From Pseudomonas sp. Gutcm_11s (GTDB lineage: Bacteria > Pseudomonadota > Gammaproteobacteria > Pseudomonadales > Pseudomonadaceae): a DNA stretch of 64,000 nt. Below, in pieces: positions 17,715 to 27,362 of the stretch (position 1 is its first letter; each line of letters starts with the position of its first letter). Made by a program: the position numbers and the translations under genes. Where the stretch lies: positions 141,989-205,988 of the forward strand of contig NZ_JAQSUW010000009.1 in assembly GCF_028649395.1 (NCBI RefSeq). Reading direction: 5' to 3'. Below the pieces are notes generated by a model that saw only the letters and a list, made by a program, of their open reading frames with translations, was not told the origin of the DNA and ran no database searches.

Positions 17715-18605
17715 ATGGCTTTCATCGATTTGCGCGGGGTGTCCTGGCGCACCATTGCCCGGCAGACGGTCAGTGACTTCGTCGACGACGAGCTGCCCAC
17801 CTACGCCTCGGCGCTGGCCTTCCAGCTGTTCTTCTCGCTGTTTCCCTTCCTGCTGTTTCTCATTGCCCTGATTGGCGTGCTGGATGCTCAGCCGATCTTC
17901 GACTGGCTGCACGAGCAGGCCGCGCTGCTGCTGCCGCGCGAGGCACTGGGCCTGGTCGATCCGGTGATCGCGCAGCTGCAGACGCAAAAGGGCGGCCTGT
18001 TTTCCATCGGTATCCTGCTGGCGCTGTGGACCTCTTCGGCGGCCGTGCGCTCGACCATGGCGGCGATGAACCGCGCCTACGGTGTGGACGACGCACGGCC
18101 GGCGTGGAAGCGCATTCCGCTGTCGCTGCTGTACACGGTGGCGGTGGCGCTGATCATGCTGATGGTGGCCGCGCTGATGGTGCTAGGGCCGCAGGCGATG
18201 AACTGGCTGGCCGGCCAGTTCGGTCTGGAGCAGACGGTGGTGCTGCTCTGGTCCTGGCTGCGCTGGCCATTGGCGGTGTTGATGCTGATGATCGTGGTGG
18301 CGGCGGTGTACTACCTCGCGCCGGACGTGCAGCAGGAGTTTCGCTTCATCACCCCGGGCTCGGTGCTGGCGGTGCTGGTGTGGATCGCGGCCTCGCTGGG
18401 CTTCGGCTTCTACGCGCAGAACTTCGCCGACTACAACGCCACCTACGGCAGCATCGGCGCGATCATCGTGTTCCTGCTCTACCTGTACATCTCGTCGGCG
18501 GTGCTGCTGTTCGGCGCCGAGCTCAACGCGGTGATCGAGCACCACGCCAGCGAGGGCAAGGAGCCGGGCGAGAAGGTCGCCTCAGTCCCTGCCGAGGACC
18601 ATTAG
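17715..18605 (+). CDS. YihY/virulence factor BrkB-family membrane protein
   Basis: A 296-residue inner membrane protein with six predicted helices, of normal family length. Family marks include '[20 protein letters not shown]' near residues 35-55 and '[20 protein letters not shown]' near 245-265. The old label 'ribonuclease BN' for this family is wrong; transport or envelope roles are proposed but unproven. GGAGG stands 4-5 bases before the ATG. Confidence 0.9.
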   Translation: MAFIDLRGVSWRTIARQTVSDFVDDELPTYASALAFQLFFSLFPFLLFLIALIGVLDAQPIFDWLHEQAALLLPREALGLVDPVIAQLQTQKGGLFSIGILLALWTSSAAVRSTMAAMNRAYGVDDARPAWKRIPLSLLYTVAVALIMLMVAALMVLGPQAMNWLAGQFGLEQTVVLLWSWLRWPLAVLMLMIVVAAVYYLAPDVQQEFRFITPGSVLAVLVWIAASLGFGFYAQNFADYNATYGSIGAIIVFLLYLYISSAVLLFGAELNAVIEHHASEGKEPGEKVASVPAEDH

Positions 18606-18610
18606 CAGGC

Positions 18611-19078
18611 TCACTGAGTGAGTGGTTGTTGCGGCCAGTTGAGGGTGCCGGCATCGCTGAAGCGCGCGGTGCCGAACAGGCCACCGCCCAGCTTGCCGTT
18701 CAGCTCATAGGGCAGCCCGCGACCATTCTGGTAACCGGCCGCAGCCCAGGCCTGGCGCATCACCGACAGCGCGGAGACGCTCAGCGGCACCCGCAGCAAC
18801 GCCTCGCCATAGCGCGGCACCTGGCCGCTCTGGTCACTCACGCCGCTGGCCAGCGGCTGGCCGTTGACGTCCAGCTCGACGCTCAGGCCGTCGTAATCGA
18901 TGGGATTGTCATTGGGGTTCTGCACCCGCAGGACCACCGCGAAGCGCATCTCCATGCCTTGCGCCGGCAACGGCTCCAGCCCGACCAGATCGATGCGCAG
19001 CGGATCGCGCGGCATCAGCGAGGCACAGCCGCTCAGGGCAACGGCGATCAGCAGGATGGAGAGAGTGCGGAGGGACAT
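18611..19078 (-). CDS. LEA type 2 (WHy-domain) lipoprotein
   Basis: A 155-residue protein with lipobox LSGC (lipidated Cys at residue 18). The body is a single immunoglobulin-like LEA14/WHy domain with the hallmark 'VVLRVQNPNDNPIDYDGLSV' near residues 48-67. Such proteins associate with envelope stress tolerance. Residue +2 after Cys is Ala, so outer membrane localisation is expected. The gene ends 5 bases from the convergent YihY gene. Confidence 0.85.
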   Translation of the reverse strand: MSLRTLSILLIAVALSGCASLMPRDPLRIDLVGLEPLPAQGMEMRFAVVLRVQNPNDNPIDYDGLSVELDVNGQPLASGVSDQSGQVPRYGEALLRVPLSVSALSVMRQAWAAAGYQNGRGLPYELNGKLGGGLFGTARFSDAGTLNWPQQPLTQ

Positions 19079-19137
19079 ATGGAACTCCCGGTTCTATGGA
19101 TTACAGAGTAGGAGACCGCTGCGCCACAGGTCTTGCT

Positions 19138-20538
19138 TCAATAAGTCAGTCGGTAGGTACCGTTTTCGCTCAGGCCTTCGAATAGCAGGCTGCCGCTTTT
19201 TTCGTCCCATCCGAATGGCTGTTCGCGGTAGGGATCCTGCAGCTCGTTATGTTGTAGGTATTCGGGTATTTGGTCTGGCGTGACTTGTTGATTGCGCATC
19301 TCTGCCAGCAGGAGGCTAGCGCGACGCAAGCCCTCCAGGTCAGCAATACGCAGGTAATAGTTCGTGAACCCCTGATCGCTAGCTTGCATCTCCAGCAATA
19401 CGCCTCCCAAATTGCGCAGGTACTTCGGCTTGAACCCGGCTAGGGTGCGGCTGCGCTCCAGTTGCATCGAGCGTTCTCGTGCTTCTTCCATCTCTGCGTA
19501 GGGCACTGCGAGCAGATCGCGCTGTTCGAGCAGAAATTCGGCATAGCGATTGAGCGAGGCTTGCTTGAGCAACAACGGCGGGGTTAGGACTTTGACGACT
19601 CGTTGTATCAGCGCGTCTTCGTCTTGGTTGGCGAGCCAGTTCAGCTCACGCGCCTTCATCTGCTGCAGGTAACCATCTACGAAGATCATTTCGCCGCTGA
19701 GCGTCCTGTCCCACGAGCGTTCGCTCTCGGTCATGGGGGCCCGCCAGGCGTCGATGGGCAGCAATCCGGCATAGCCGTCCTGATTCTGGAAAAGCTGAAT
19801 TGACCACAGGAAGTGTTGGTTGATGGCTGCGCTGGCAATCATGCGGCTAATCAAGAGGTCAGAATTGGCTAGTGCCATGCGCCAGAACAGCAGGTCGTTC
19901 TGTAGCAGGTTACGCGCCTGCTGGATGTCGCCCCGGCGGGCGAGTTGCCAGGCGTTGACAAGCAGGAGTCGCTGACCACCTAGCGCGTGCTGATATTCCG
20001 GGAAGGAAAAGTGCAAGTTGTAGGGGAGCGGCTCGTACATGGAGGTCAGCTGGATTAGCTCCAGGTAGCGCTGCAGATGCAGTTGCTCCAGTTCGAGCCA
20101 TTCATCAACGCGTTGCTCATTGTTGCTCAAGCGCTGCAGGCATTGGCCGTTGTTGCTCTTGCACGCGTCTATCAGAGGCTCTACGAACAGCGGCAGTTCC
20201 TTGCTGCGATCCGGCCAGCGCGGGTGCTGGGGCTCAATCAGCTCTGCGGTCTGGGGCTGCTGAGCGGCCCAGGCCATCCATTCGATGCGTTTGCCACCCA
20301 GCGCTATGGGGGACTGTCCTTCGCTGGCCGTGATGCCCAGCAGATAGAGGTAGGCATTGTTCCTGTCAGCAACTACCGCGCGGTTGGCATGGGTTTCAGC
20401 AAGGTGTCGGACTGCAGTTGAGGCGGGATCGTCTTTCCAGTTAATCGCCAGCAGAGCCGTATAGGTCAGTACCAAAAATACGAAGAGCAGGCCGATGAGC
20501 CACAGGAATCCACGGGCTAATCTTTGAATGAACTGCAT
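19138..20538 (-). CDS. Membrane-anchored protein, unknown function
   Basis: A 466-residue protein with one N-terminal membrane helix (residues 9-33) and a large, presumably periplasmic, helical domain. 'LVNAWQLARRGDIQQARNLL' near residues 185-205 suggests a TPR-like repeat. GC content and codon bias are slightly lower than in neighbours. No domain is recognised. It lies 43 bases downstream of, and on the same strand as, the start of the binding-protein gene's end at 20581, so it could be co-transcribed with it. Confidence 0.7.
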   Translation of the reverse strand: MQFIQRLARGFLWLIGLLFVFLVLTYTALLAINWKDDPASTAVRHLAETHANRAVVADRNNAYLYLLGITASEGQSPIALGGKRIEWMAWAAQQPQTAELIEPQHPRWPDRSKELPLFVEPLIDACKSNNGQCLQRLSNNEQRVDEWLELEQLHLQRYLELIQLTSMYEPLPYNLHFSFPEYQHALGGQRLLLVNAWQLARRGDIQQARNLLQNDLLFWRMALANSDLLISRMIASAAINQHFLWSIQLFQNQDGYAGLLPIDAWRAPMTESERSWDRTLSGEMIFVDGYLQQMKARELNWLANQDEDALIQRVVKVLTPPLLLKQASLNRYAEFLLEQRDLLAVPYAEMEEARERSMQLERSRTLAGFKPKYLRNLGGVLLEMQASDQGFTNYYLRIADLEGLRRASLLLAEMRNQQVTPDQIPEYLQHNELQDPYREQPFGWDEKSGSLLFEGLSENGTYRLTY

Positions 20539-20580
20539 GGTGCTTCCCTGACCATAAAAACGCTGATCATATCGCCGTGC

Positions 20581-21327
20581 TCAGGGATTGTCGGCTCTCT
20601 GCCGGATGGCTTCGTCGAAGCGTTCCACCACCTGCTCTTCAACCTTGCGCGAGAACATCAGGTGCATGGGCTCTTGTGGGTGCTCGCTGACGGCGAACAG
20701 CTGCATCGGCTGGCCGCCGACCGACTGCTGGGCCTGGGCCACGCTGGCCTCGACCAGGTAGCCATCGATGCGGCCGAGGCTCAGTACCTGATGCAGTTGC
20801 TGGTCCCAGCGCACTTCCATGCGTTGAGTGTGGGCGGCCGGGTCGCGGACGATGGCTTCCAGGGCTTCGCCATAGTAGAAACCGCGGATCAGGCCGAGCA
20901 CGCGGGGCTGGCCATTGGGGCGTGGCTCGGCCAGCCAGTTCACCAACGACAGCCTGCCGAGTTCTTGTTGGCGGGGACCTTCGGTAGCGCGCACCACCAG
21001 TACCATCTGCTCCTGGCGATAGGCCTGGCTGAACTGGGCGTAGGCTTCACGTTCGGCGGTGCGGCTGGCGCCATAGAGCATGTCCAGCTGGCCCTGCTTG
21101 AGCAGCTGCAGGGCTCGGGCCCAGGGCATCTCCACGAATTCCAGGCTGCAGCCGGCGCCGCTGGCCAGTTGCTGGAGCAGCTCGTACTCGTTGCCGGTCA
21201 GCTGTTCATCCTGCTGGTAGATCAGGGGGAACCACTCTTCCCAGCCGACCCGTAGGTGACAGCTGCTCTCCTCGGCCACTGCCACATTGGCGAATGTCAG
21301 GCACAGGGCGAGGAGGGCTGGCTTCAT
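20581..21327 (-). CDS. Solitary solute-binding protein, family 3
   Basis: A 248-residue exported protein: signal peptide to about AVA/EE at residue 18, then an SBP_bac_3 domain ('VGWEEWFPLIYQQDEQLTGN' opening the ligand cleft). Cysteines in the mature part (SSCHL and GAGCSL) could form a disulfide. No transport partners are adjacent. It lies 41 bases downstream of bifA on the same strand, separated by a stem-loop at 21342-21366. Confidence 0.83.
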   Translation of the reverse strand: MKPALLALCLTFANVAVAEESSCHLRVGWEEWFPLIYQQDEQLTGNEYELLQQLASGAGCSLEFVEMPWARALQLLKQGQLDMLYGASRTAEREAYAQFSQAYRQEQMVLVVRATEGPRQQELGRLSLVNWLAEPRPNGQPRVLGLIRGFYYGEALEAIVRDPAAHTQRMEVRWDQQLHQVLSLGRIDGYLVEASVAQAQQSVGGQPMQLFAVSEHPQEPMHLMFSRKVEEQVVERFDEAIRQRADNP

Positions 21328-21341
21328 GGCGGCTACTACTG

Positions 21342-21366
21342 CCCCATCGCCAGTTGGGCGACGGGG
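21342..21366 (-). terminator. Stem-loop between bifA and binding-protein gene
   Basis: CCCCaTCGCC and GGCGAcGGGG pair around a 5-nt loop with one internal mismatch, 2 bases after the bifA stop. No T-tract, so partial termination or processing is more likely than complete termination. Confidence 0.35.
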
Positions 21367-21368
21367 TA

Positions 21369-23432
21369 TCAGAGGGTGGCGGGATTGCCTGCGTTGGTCA
21401 GGCGGCGGGCTTGCTTGAGGTAGAGGGTCAGCTCGCGGGCCGGCAGCGGCTTGCTGTACAGGTATCCCTGACCCTCGTTGCAGCCCTGGGCGATGATGTA
21501 GGTTTCCTGCTCGGCGGTTTCCACGCCCTCGGCGATGACCTGCATGCCCAGGCTCTTGCCCAGCTGGATGATGGCGCGAACGATGGTGGCGTCGTCCTCG
21601 TCGTCGAGCAGGTCCTGGACGAAGCTCTTGTCGATCTTGATCTTGTCCAGCGGCAGGCTCTTCAGGTAGCTCAGCGAGGAGTAGCCGGTACCGAAGTCGT
21701 CGATGGCGATCAAGGCGCCTGCGCGGCGCAGGCTGAGCAGGTTCTGCGCGGCGGTGCTGATGTCTTCCATCAGGCCGGTCTCGGTGACTTCCAGCTCCAG
21801 GCTACGCGGCGGCAGGCGGTAGACCTGCAGCAGGTTGCTGACCATGCGCGGCAGCTCGGCGTGGTGCAGCTGCACGGTGGACAGGTTGACCGCCATGCGC
21901 AGCTCGCTGAAGCCCTGGTCGTGCCATTCGCGCAGCTGGCGGCAGGCCTGGTCGAGCACCCATTCGCCGATGGCGATGATGGTGCCGTTCTGTTCGGCCA
22001 GCGGGATGAACAGGTCTGGCGGCACGAAGCCGTGCTGCGGGTGTTGCCAGCGGATCAGCGCCTCGACGCCGACCACGCGGTGGTCGCGGTAGTCGACCTG
22101 CGGCTGGAACACCAGGTGCATCTCGTTGCGGTTGAGCGCCTCGCGCAGCTCCTTCTCCAGTTCGCGGCGGCGACGCATCTCGCTGTCGACGCTGGCGATG
22201 TAGAACTGGTAGCGGTTGCGCGAACGGCTCTTGGCCAGGGTCATGGTCTGTTCGGCTTTCTGCAGCAGCTTTTCGGTGCTATCGCCGTCTTCCGGGAACA
22301 GGGTGATGCCGATGGTGGCGCGCAGGCGGACTTCCTGCTGCTCCAGCGCGAAGGGGATGTCGAGGTTGTCGAGGATGCTCTGCGCCAGCTCGGCGGCTTC
22401 GTAGGGCTGCTCGATGTCGGCCTGAACCAGGGCGAACTGGTCGCCACCGAGGCGGGCGAGGGCGCCGAGGCGGCCGCTGTGGCTACGCAGGCGATCGGAC
22501 AGGGCCAGCAGCAGCTGGTCGCCGGTCTGGTAGCTGAACTGTTCGTTGATGCCCTTGAAGTCATCGAGGCCGACGCACAGCACGGCCACACGACGTTGCA
22601 GGCGACCGGCGTCGTCGAGGATCTGATCGAGCTGCTGTTGCAGTTGCTGGCGGTTCGGCAGGCCGGTGAGGAAGTCATACTGCGACATGCGCAGCAGGCT
22701 GTTCTCCGCCTCGCGGCGCAGGTGGGTGTTGCGTTCGATGGAGGCGAGCAGGTCGTTGGCGGTGTTGATCCACAACCCCAGCTCGTTCTTCTCGTTGCCC
22801 TTGAGCATCGGCAGCTTGTGCTCGCTGGGGCGGTCCGGATTGATGTTGGTGAGGTACTCGATGATCTTCGACAGCGGCTTGGTCAGCAGCCAGTGGTAGA
22901 CCATGTACAGCACCAGGGCCATGGCCAGGGCGCGCAGCACGCCGGAGACGAAGATGATCACCGAGGTGGTGATGAAGTTCTCGCCGTAGCTGGCGGTATC
23001 CAGGGTGATGGTCAGGTCGCCGTAGTACTCGCTGTACGGGCCCTTGCCGACCAGCTGGGTGGTGAAGGTCTGTTCCTGGCCGAGGATCGGGTCGGTGATC
23101 CAGCGGGTGGCGCTGGGCTGCAGTTCGCGTGAGCGTTCGGCGAGCATCGGCTCGTTGGGGTGGCCTATGGCGGCGTAGCGCACGGCCTCGTGCTGGAACA
23201 GGCCCTCGATGACCTGCATGCCCATCTCGCGGTCGAGGCTGTAGACGGCCTGGGTGGATGGGTCACGGAACATGCCGAGGATGCGATGAGCATCGCTGGC
23301 TACGGCCTGACGGGTCTTGTAGATGTCGTAGACGATCTGACCGCAACTCAGCACCACGCCGACCACCAATGCCGACAGCAGAACAACACGTAGCAGTTTC
23401 AGCGACAGGCTGTTTTTCAGGTCCAGCTTCAA
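21369..23432 (-). CDS. bifA: c-di-GMP phosphodiesterase with degenerate GGDEF
   Basis: I place the start at TTG 23432, with AAGGAA 7 bases upstream, giving 687 residues, the length I recall for BifA; the longer frame to 23504 has an unrelated Arg-rich leader. Two membrane helices (about residues 13-35 and 170-195) flank a periplasmic sensor region. The GGDEF domain is degenerate (GGDQF near residue 327), while the EAL domain has an intact 'GVEALIRW' near 455 and the DDFGTGYSS motif. It degrades c-di-GMP and in pseudomonads favours swarming over biofilm. Synteny with sodB supports the name. Confidence 0.92.
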   Translation of the reverse strand: MKLDLKNSLSLKLLRVVLLSALVVGVVLSCGQIVYDIYKTRQAVASDAHRILGMFRDPSTQAVYSLDREMGMQVIEGLFQHEAVRYAAIGHPNEPMLAERSRELQPSATRWITDPILGQEQTFTTQLVGKGPYSEYYGDLTITLDTASYGENFITTSVIIFVSGVLRALAMALVLYMVYHWLLTKPLSKIIEYLTNINPDRPSEHKLPMLKGNEKNELGLWINTANDLLASIERNTHLRREAENSLLRMSQYDFLTGLPNRQQLQQQLDQILDDAGRLQRRVAVLCVGLDDFKGINEQFSYQTGDQLLLALSDRLRSHSGRLGALARLGGDQFALVQADIEQPYEAAELAQSILDNLDIPFALEQQEVRLRATIGITLFPEDGDSTEKLLQKAEQTMTLAKSRSRNRYQFYIASVDSEMRRRRELEKELREALNRNEMHLVFQPQVDYRDHRVVGVEALIRWQHPQHGFVPPDLFIPLAEQNGTIIAIGEWVLDQACRQLREWHDQGFSELRMAVNLSTVQLHHAELPRMVSNLLQVYRLPPRSLELEVTETGLMEDISTAAQNLLSLRRAGALIAIDDFGTGYSSLSYLKSLPLDKIKIDKSFVQDLLDDEDDATIVRAIIQLGKSLGMQVIAEGVETAEQETYIIAQGCNEGQGYLYSKPLPARELTLYLKQARRLTNAGNPATL

Positions 23433-23439
23433 ATGCGTA

Positions 23440-23445
23440 TTCCTT
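23440..23445 (-). promoter_or_regulatory. bifA: Ribosome binding site deciding the bifA TTG start
   Basis: AAGGAA on the minus strand, 7 bases before TTG 23432. No comparable site precedes the two upstream in-frame ATG codons, which is why the rare TTG start is preferred. Confidence 0.7.
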
Positions 23446-23585
23446 GTTCGCCGCCGGAGGCTCATGACCGTTGTGAGTATTGGCAAATGCGAGGGAGCCG
23501 TCAAAGGGCCATTACGTCATATCCCCATCTTTTTCGTAAGGGGTAGGGCAATACTTGAGTCCGTTCTGACCGCCGGTCACGTAAA

Positions 23586-23614
23586 CGAAAAAGCCCGGCA
23601 CAGGGCCGGGCTCT
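23586..23614 (-). terminator. Intrinsic terminator of sodB
   Basis: AGCCCGGC / GCCGGGCT stem with a 5-nt loop. On the minus strand it is followed by TTTTTCGTTT, about 20 bases past the sodB stop. Confidence 0.9.
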
Positions 23615-23633
23615 TCGTGGTGCATCAGGTGAC

Positions 23634-24215
23634 TCAGGCAGCGAAGTTCTTCGCCACGAAGTCCCAGTTGACCAGGTTCCAGAACGCCTCGACGTACTTC
23701 GGACGCAGGTTGCGGTAGTCGATGTAGTAGGCGTGTTCCCATACGTCGCAGGTCAGCAGCGGGGTGTCGCCGCTGGTCAGCGGGCAGCCGGCGCCGATGG
23801 TGCTGGCCAGGGCCAGGGAGCCGTCGGCCTTCTTCACCAGCCAGCCCCAGCCGGAGCCGAAGGTGCCGATGGAGACCTTGCTGAACTCTTCCTTGAACTT
23901 GTCGAAGGAACCGAAGGTGGCGTTGATGGCGTCAGCCAGGGCACCGGTCGGTTGGCCACCGCCGTTCGGCGACAGGCAGTTCCAGTAGAAGGTGTGGTTC
24001 CAGATCTGCGCGGCGTTGTTGAACACGCCACCGGAGGAAGTCTTGATGATTTCTTCCAGGCTCTTGCCTTCGAACTCGGTGCCCGGCACCAGGTTGTTCA
24101 GGTTCACCACGTAGGCGTTGTGGTGCTTGCCATGGTGGAATTCCAGGGTCTCGGCGGACAGGTGCGGCTCGAGGGCGTTCTTCTCGTACGGCAGCGGCGG
24201 CAATTCGAAAGCCAT
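23634..24215 (-). CDS. sodB: Superoxide dismutase [Fe]
   Basis: A 193-residue Fe/Mn-type SOD that dismutes superoxide in the cytoplasm. Metal ligands are visible: His in '[14 protein letters not shown]' (about residue 27), His in 'IWNHTFYW' (about 74), and Asp and His in '[13 protein letters not shown]' (about 157 and 161). 'WGWLVKK' and the Ala/Gln pattern favour the iron enzyme. It stands between bifA and the argO cluster, as in P. aeruginosa. Own terminator downstream. Confidence 0.97.
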   Translation of the reverse strand: MAFELPPLPYEKNALEPHLSAETLEFHHGKHHNAYVVNLNNLVPGTEFEGKSLEEIIKTSSGGVFNNAAQIWNHTFYWNCLSPNGGGQPTGALADAINATFGSFDKFKEEFSKVSIGTFGSGWGWLVKKADGSLALASTIGAGCPLTSGDTPLLTCDVWEHAYYIDYRNLRPKYVEAFWNLVNWDFVAKNFAA

Positions 24216-24444
24216 GGTCTATCTCCTTCATCAGCGGTAGGGATATGTGCGATTCGCACGTGGCCGTTCACGGGGCGGCCGGAAATCGGGCGGCTACGAG
24301 TTTGTACTCTTTAATGTGCCGCGAGGCCGGGATCATAGCACCCGACCCTGGCCTTATCCACGCAGCAACTGTGTGGGAAAGCCGGTGCCATGGGCTTTGC
24401 CGGCCTCTTGCTGGGACCGGCAGCGGGGCAGGAAGTGCAGGTAA

Positions 24445-25287
24445 TCAGGCCAGTTTCATCAGTGCCACGCCAGCGAGGATCACCGCGCAGGCGAGCAGGC
24501 GCAGCGCCGGCATCGACTCCTTGAGGAACAGCCAGCCGATCAGCAGGGCGAACAGCACGCTGGTCTCGCGCAGCGCCGAGACCATGGCCACCGGCGCCTG
24601 GGTAGTAGCCCAGATCACCAGGCTGTAGGCCAGCATCGACATGGCGCCGCCGCCGAGGCCGCCGCGCCAGTGCGGGCCGAGCTGGAGGAAGATGCGCGGC
24701 CCGCGACGCAGGGTGATGACCGTGGTCGCCACCACGCCGTTGACCACGAACAGCCACAGCGCATAGCCGATGGCGTCGCCATTGCTGCGCGCGCCGAGGG
24801 CGTCGGCCAGGGTGTAGCCGGCGATGCAGGCCGCGGTGGCCAGGGCGTTGAACAGCAGTGGGCCATTGAGCGCGGCACCGCCATGGCTGCCGCGCCAGGC
24901 CATCAGCCAGATGCCGCCGACCAGCACCAACAGCCCCAGCCATTGCCCCGCGTGCAGCGCGTCGCCGGCCAGCAGGGCGAGCAGCGCCACCAGCAGGGGC
25001 GAGCTGCCGCGGGCGATGGGATAGACCTGCGACAGGTCGCCATGCTGGTAGGCCCGCGAGAGGAAGATGTTGTAGCCGATGTGCAGCAACGCGGAGACGG
25101 CGATGCAGGGCCAGGCGTCGGCCACCGGCAGGCCGAAGAAGGGCAGCGCCGGCAGGGCGATGCAGCCGGCGCCGATCTGGATCAGCGAGGCGGTGAGGTA
25201 ACGGTCCAGGCCGATCTTCAGCAGGGCGTTCCAGCCCGCATGCAGCGCCGCGGCGGCCATCACCACGGCAAACACCGTCGTATCCAA
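24445..25287 (-). CDS. EamA-family (DMT) transporter
   Basis: A 280-residue protein of ten predicted helices formed by two EamA repeats ('AGWNALLKIGLDRYLTASLI' in the first; 'VSALRETSVLFALLIGWLFL' in the second). It probably exports a small metabolite. The frame begins at TTG 25287 with a G-rich ribosome binding site 6 bases upstream; the next in-frame ATG is nine codons later and would cut the first helix, so TTG is preferred with some doubt. Confidence 0.85.
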   Translation of the reverse strand: MDTTVFAVVMAAAALHAGWNALLKIGLDRYLTASLIQIGAGCIALPALPFFGLPVADAWPCIAVSALLHIGYNIFLSRAYQHGDLSQVYPIARGSSPLLVALLALLAGDALHAGQWLGLLVLVGGIWLMAWRGSHGGAALNGPLLFNALATAACIAGYTLADALGARSNGDAIGYALWLFVVNGVVATTVITLRRGPRIFLQLGPHWRGGLGGGAMSMLAYSLVIWATTQAPVAMVSALRETSVLFALLIGWLFLKESMPALRLLACAVILAGVALMKLA

Positions 25288-25345
25288 GAGCGCCCCCCAG
25301 GGCCTGGTCAGAGCGCCGCAGCATAACGCCGCGGCGCCGCTGCGG

Positions 25346-25954
25346 TCATGCTCCGGGCGCGTGGGCGATCAGTTGCCAGGCCACGGCGAACATCATCGCC
25401 GCTACCGCCAGGTCGAGCAGGCGCCAGGTGGCCGGGCGCGCCAGCCAGGGCGCGAGCCAGGCGGCGCCCAGGGCCAGGGTGAAGAACCAGATCAGTGAAG
25501 CGCTGGCCGCGCCCAGGGCGTAGGCACCGGGCACTGGCTGCTGGGCGCCGAGGGAGCCGATCAGCAGTACGGTATCCAGGTAGACGTGCGGGTTGAGCAG
25601 GGTCACCGCCAGCGCCGCCAGGAGCACGGCACGGCGCGAGCGTGGCGCGCTGTCCTGGCGTTGCAGGGCCTGCGGGTTGAGCGCCCGGCGCAGGGCCTGG
25701 ACGCCCAGCCAGAGCAGGAAGGCGGCGCCGCCCCAGCGTGCCACTGCCAGCAGCGTGGGGTTCTGCGCCAGCACGGCGGCCAGGCCGAACACGCCGGCGG
25801 CGACCAGGATGGCATCGCACAGCACGCACAGCGCCGCCACCGGCAGGTGATGTTCGCGGCGCAGGCTCTGGGCCAGGACGAAGGCATTCTGCGCGCCGAT
25901 GGCGATGATCAGGCCGGCAGCCACCAGCATGCCGTTGAGATAGCTCTGCCACAT
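25346..25954 (-). CDS. argO: LysE/ArgO-family amino acid exporter
   Basis: A 202-residue membrane protein with about six helices. The family signature 'IAIGAQNAFVLAQSLRREH' lies near residues 18-36, as in ArgO and LysE, which export arginine and lysine. It lies 1 base after the ACT-domain gene in the same direction and is divergent (with that gene between) from an argP-like regulator, the classical regulator/target pair. Confidence 0.9.
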   Translation of the reverse strand: MWQSYLNGMLVAAGLIIAIGAQNAFVLAQSLRREHHLPVAALCVLCDAILVAAGVFGLAAVLAQNPTLLAVARWGGAAFLLWLGVQALRRALNPQALQRQDSAPRSRRAVLLAALAVTLLNPHVYLDTVLLIGSLGAQQPVPGAYALGAASASLIWFFTLALGAAWLAPWLARPATWRLLDLAVAAMMFAVAWQLIAHAPGA

Positions 25955-25955
25955 A

Positions 25956-26357
25956 TCAGCGGCTCTCCGCGGCCAGTTGCTGCAGCACGGCCACGGCTCG
26001 CTCGGCGTCGGCCTCGGCGACGAACAGGTGGTCGTGGTGGTAGCCGGCGATCACGTTGCAGCTGATGCCCTGCTTGGCCAGCGCCGTGGCGAAGGCGGCG
26101 GTGAGGCCCACGGCAGCGAGCGAGGAGTGCACCTCCAGGGTGATCCAGGCGGCCAGGTAGTCGTAGGCGAGGCCGAGGCGGTCAGCTTCTTCGCGGGCGA
26201 TGATTAGCGTGGTGCCTTCGGCCTCGCGGAAGCTGCCGAGGGCAGCGGCCATCTGCACCACGCTTGGCTGCGGCACATTGCAGAATACGAAGCGGCCGGG
26301 GTTGAGGCGCGGCGACAGGCTGGCGAGCAGGGTGCCGAGATTGGTTTCGCCGGTCAT
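25956..26357 (-). CDS. ACT-domain protein of the argO unit
   Basis: A 133-residue protein made of two ACT-like halves; 'YDYLAAWITLEVHSSLAAVG' and 'ALAKQGISCNVIAGYHHDHL' are typical of the small stand-alone ACT family. ACT domains bind amino acids, so an intracellular arginine/lysine-sensing role beside ArgO is plausible but unproven. Its stop is 1 base from the argO start and it is the first gene of the unit, divergent from argP. Confidence 0.85.
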   Translation of the reverse strand: MTGETNLGTLLASLSPRLNPGRFVFCNVPQPSVVQMAAALGSFREAEGTTLIIAREEADRLGLAYDYLAAWITLEVHSSLAAVGLTAAFATALAKQGISCNVIAGYHHDHLFVAEADAERAVAVLQQLAAESR

Positions 26358-26452
26358 GGCGGAGTCCTTGTAGCGGTTGCGATGCTGGCCAGTCTGGGGT
26401 GCTCAGTTGTATAAGAAAAACAAATCATGCTGATCTCTCATTAGGGATTCTT

Positions 26453-27337
26453 ATGTTTGACTACAAACTGCTGGCGGCACTGGCCGCCGTGGTGGAGCAG
26501 GGCGGCTTCGAACGTGCCGCGCAATTGCTGGGTCTGTCGCAATCGGCTGTGTCGCAGCGGATCAAGCTGCTCGAGGCGCGGGTCGGCCAACCGGTGCTGC
26601 TGCGTGCCACGCCGCCGGGGCCGACGGAGGTGGGTCGACGCCTGCTCAACCATGTGCAACAGGTGCGCCTGTTGGAGCGCGACCTACAAGGCCAGGTGCC
26701 GGCCCTGGCCGGGGACCAGCCGGCCGAGCGGCTGCGCATCGCGTTGAATGCCGACAGCCTGGCGACCTGGTGGGCGCCGCTGATGGGCGATTTCGTCGCC
26801 GAGCACCGCCTGCTGCTGGACCATGTGGTCGAGGACCAGGACGTCGGCCTCAAGCGCATGCGTGCGGGTGAGGTAGCCGCCTGCATATGCGGCGCCGAAC
26901 GGCCGGTGGCCGGCGCCCGCGCTCTGCCGCTGGGCGCGATGCGCTATCGCGCGCTGGCCTGTCCCGCCTTTATTGAGCGGCACTTCTCCGCGGGGGTCAC
27001 TGCCGAGAGCATGGCGCGCGCGCCGGCCATCGTGTTCGGCCCGGATGACCTGCTGCAGCATCGCTACATGGCCAGCCTGGGACTGAATGGGGCGTTCAGC
27101 TATCACCTGTGCCCTTCGTCGGAGGGCTTCATTCGCTTGGCGGGCGCCGGGTTGGGATGGGGGTTGGTGCCGGAGCTGCAGGTGCGCCAGCAGTTGGCCA
27201 GCGGTGAGCTGGTCGAGTTGCTGCCAGATCGCCCGCTGGACGTGCCGCTGTACTGGCACCACTGGCGTAACGGCGGCGAGCTGCTGAACCAGCTCACTCG
27301 CCACCTGGAGAAGGGCGTGGGCGAGTGGCTGGTGTAG
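26453..27337 (+). CDS. argP: LysR-type regulator ArgP/LysG
   Basis: The ATG at 26453 follows TTAGGGA; the 294-residue length is typical. The helix-turn-helix is 'GGFERAAQLLGLSQSAVSQR' near residues 17-36. ArgP-type proteins sense arginine and lysine and activate argO. The gene is divergent from the ACT/argO unit across about 95 bases, including an AT-rich stretch (26410-26430) likely to hold the shared promoters. Confidence 0.92.
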   Translation: MFDYKLLAALAAVVEQGGFERAAQLLGLSQSAVSQRIKLLEARVGQPVLLRATPPGPTEVGRRLLNHVQQVRLLERDLQGQVPALAGDQPAERLRIALNADSLATWWAPLMGDFVAEHRLLLDHVVEDQDVGLKRMRAGEVAACICGAERPVAGARALPLGAMRYRALACPAFIERHFSAGVTAESMARAPAIVFGPDDLLQHRYMASLGLNGAFSYHLCPSSEGFIRLAGAGLGWGLVPELQVRQQLASGELVELLPDRPLDVPLYWHHWRNGGELLNQLTRHLEKGVGEWLV

Positions 27338-27362
27338 CCGCTCGCCGACGGGGAGCTGCGAG

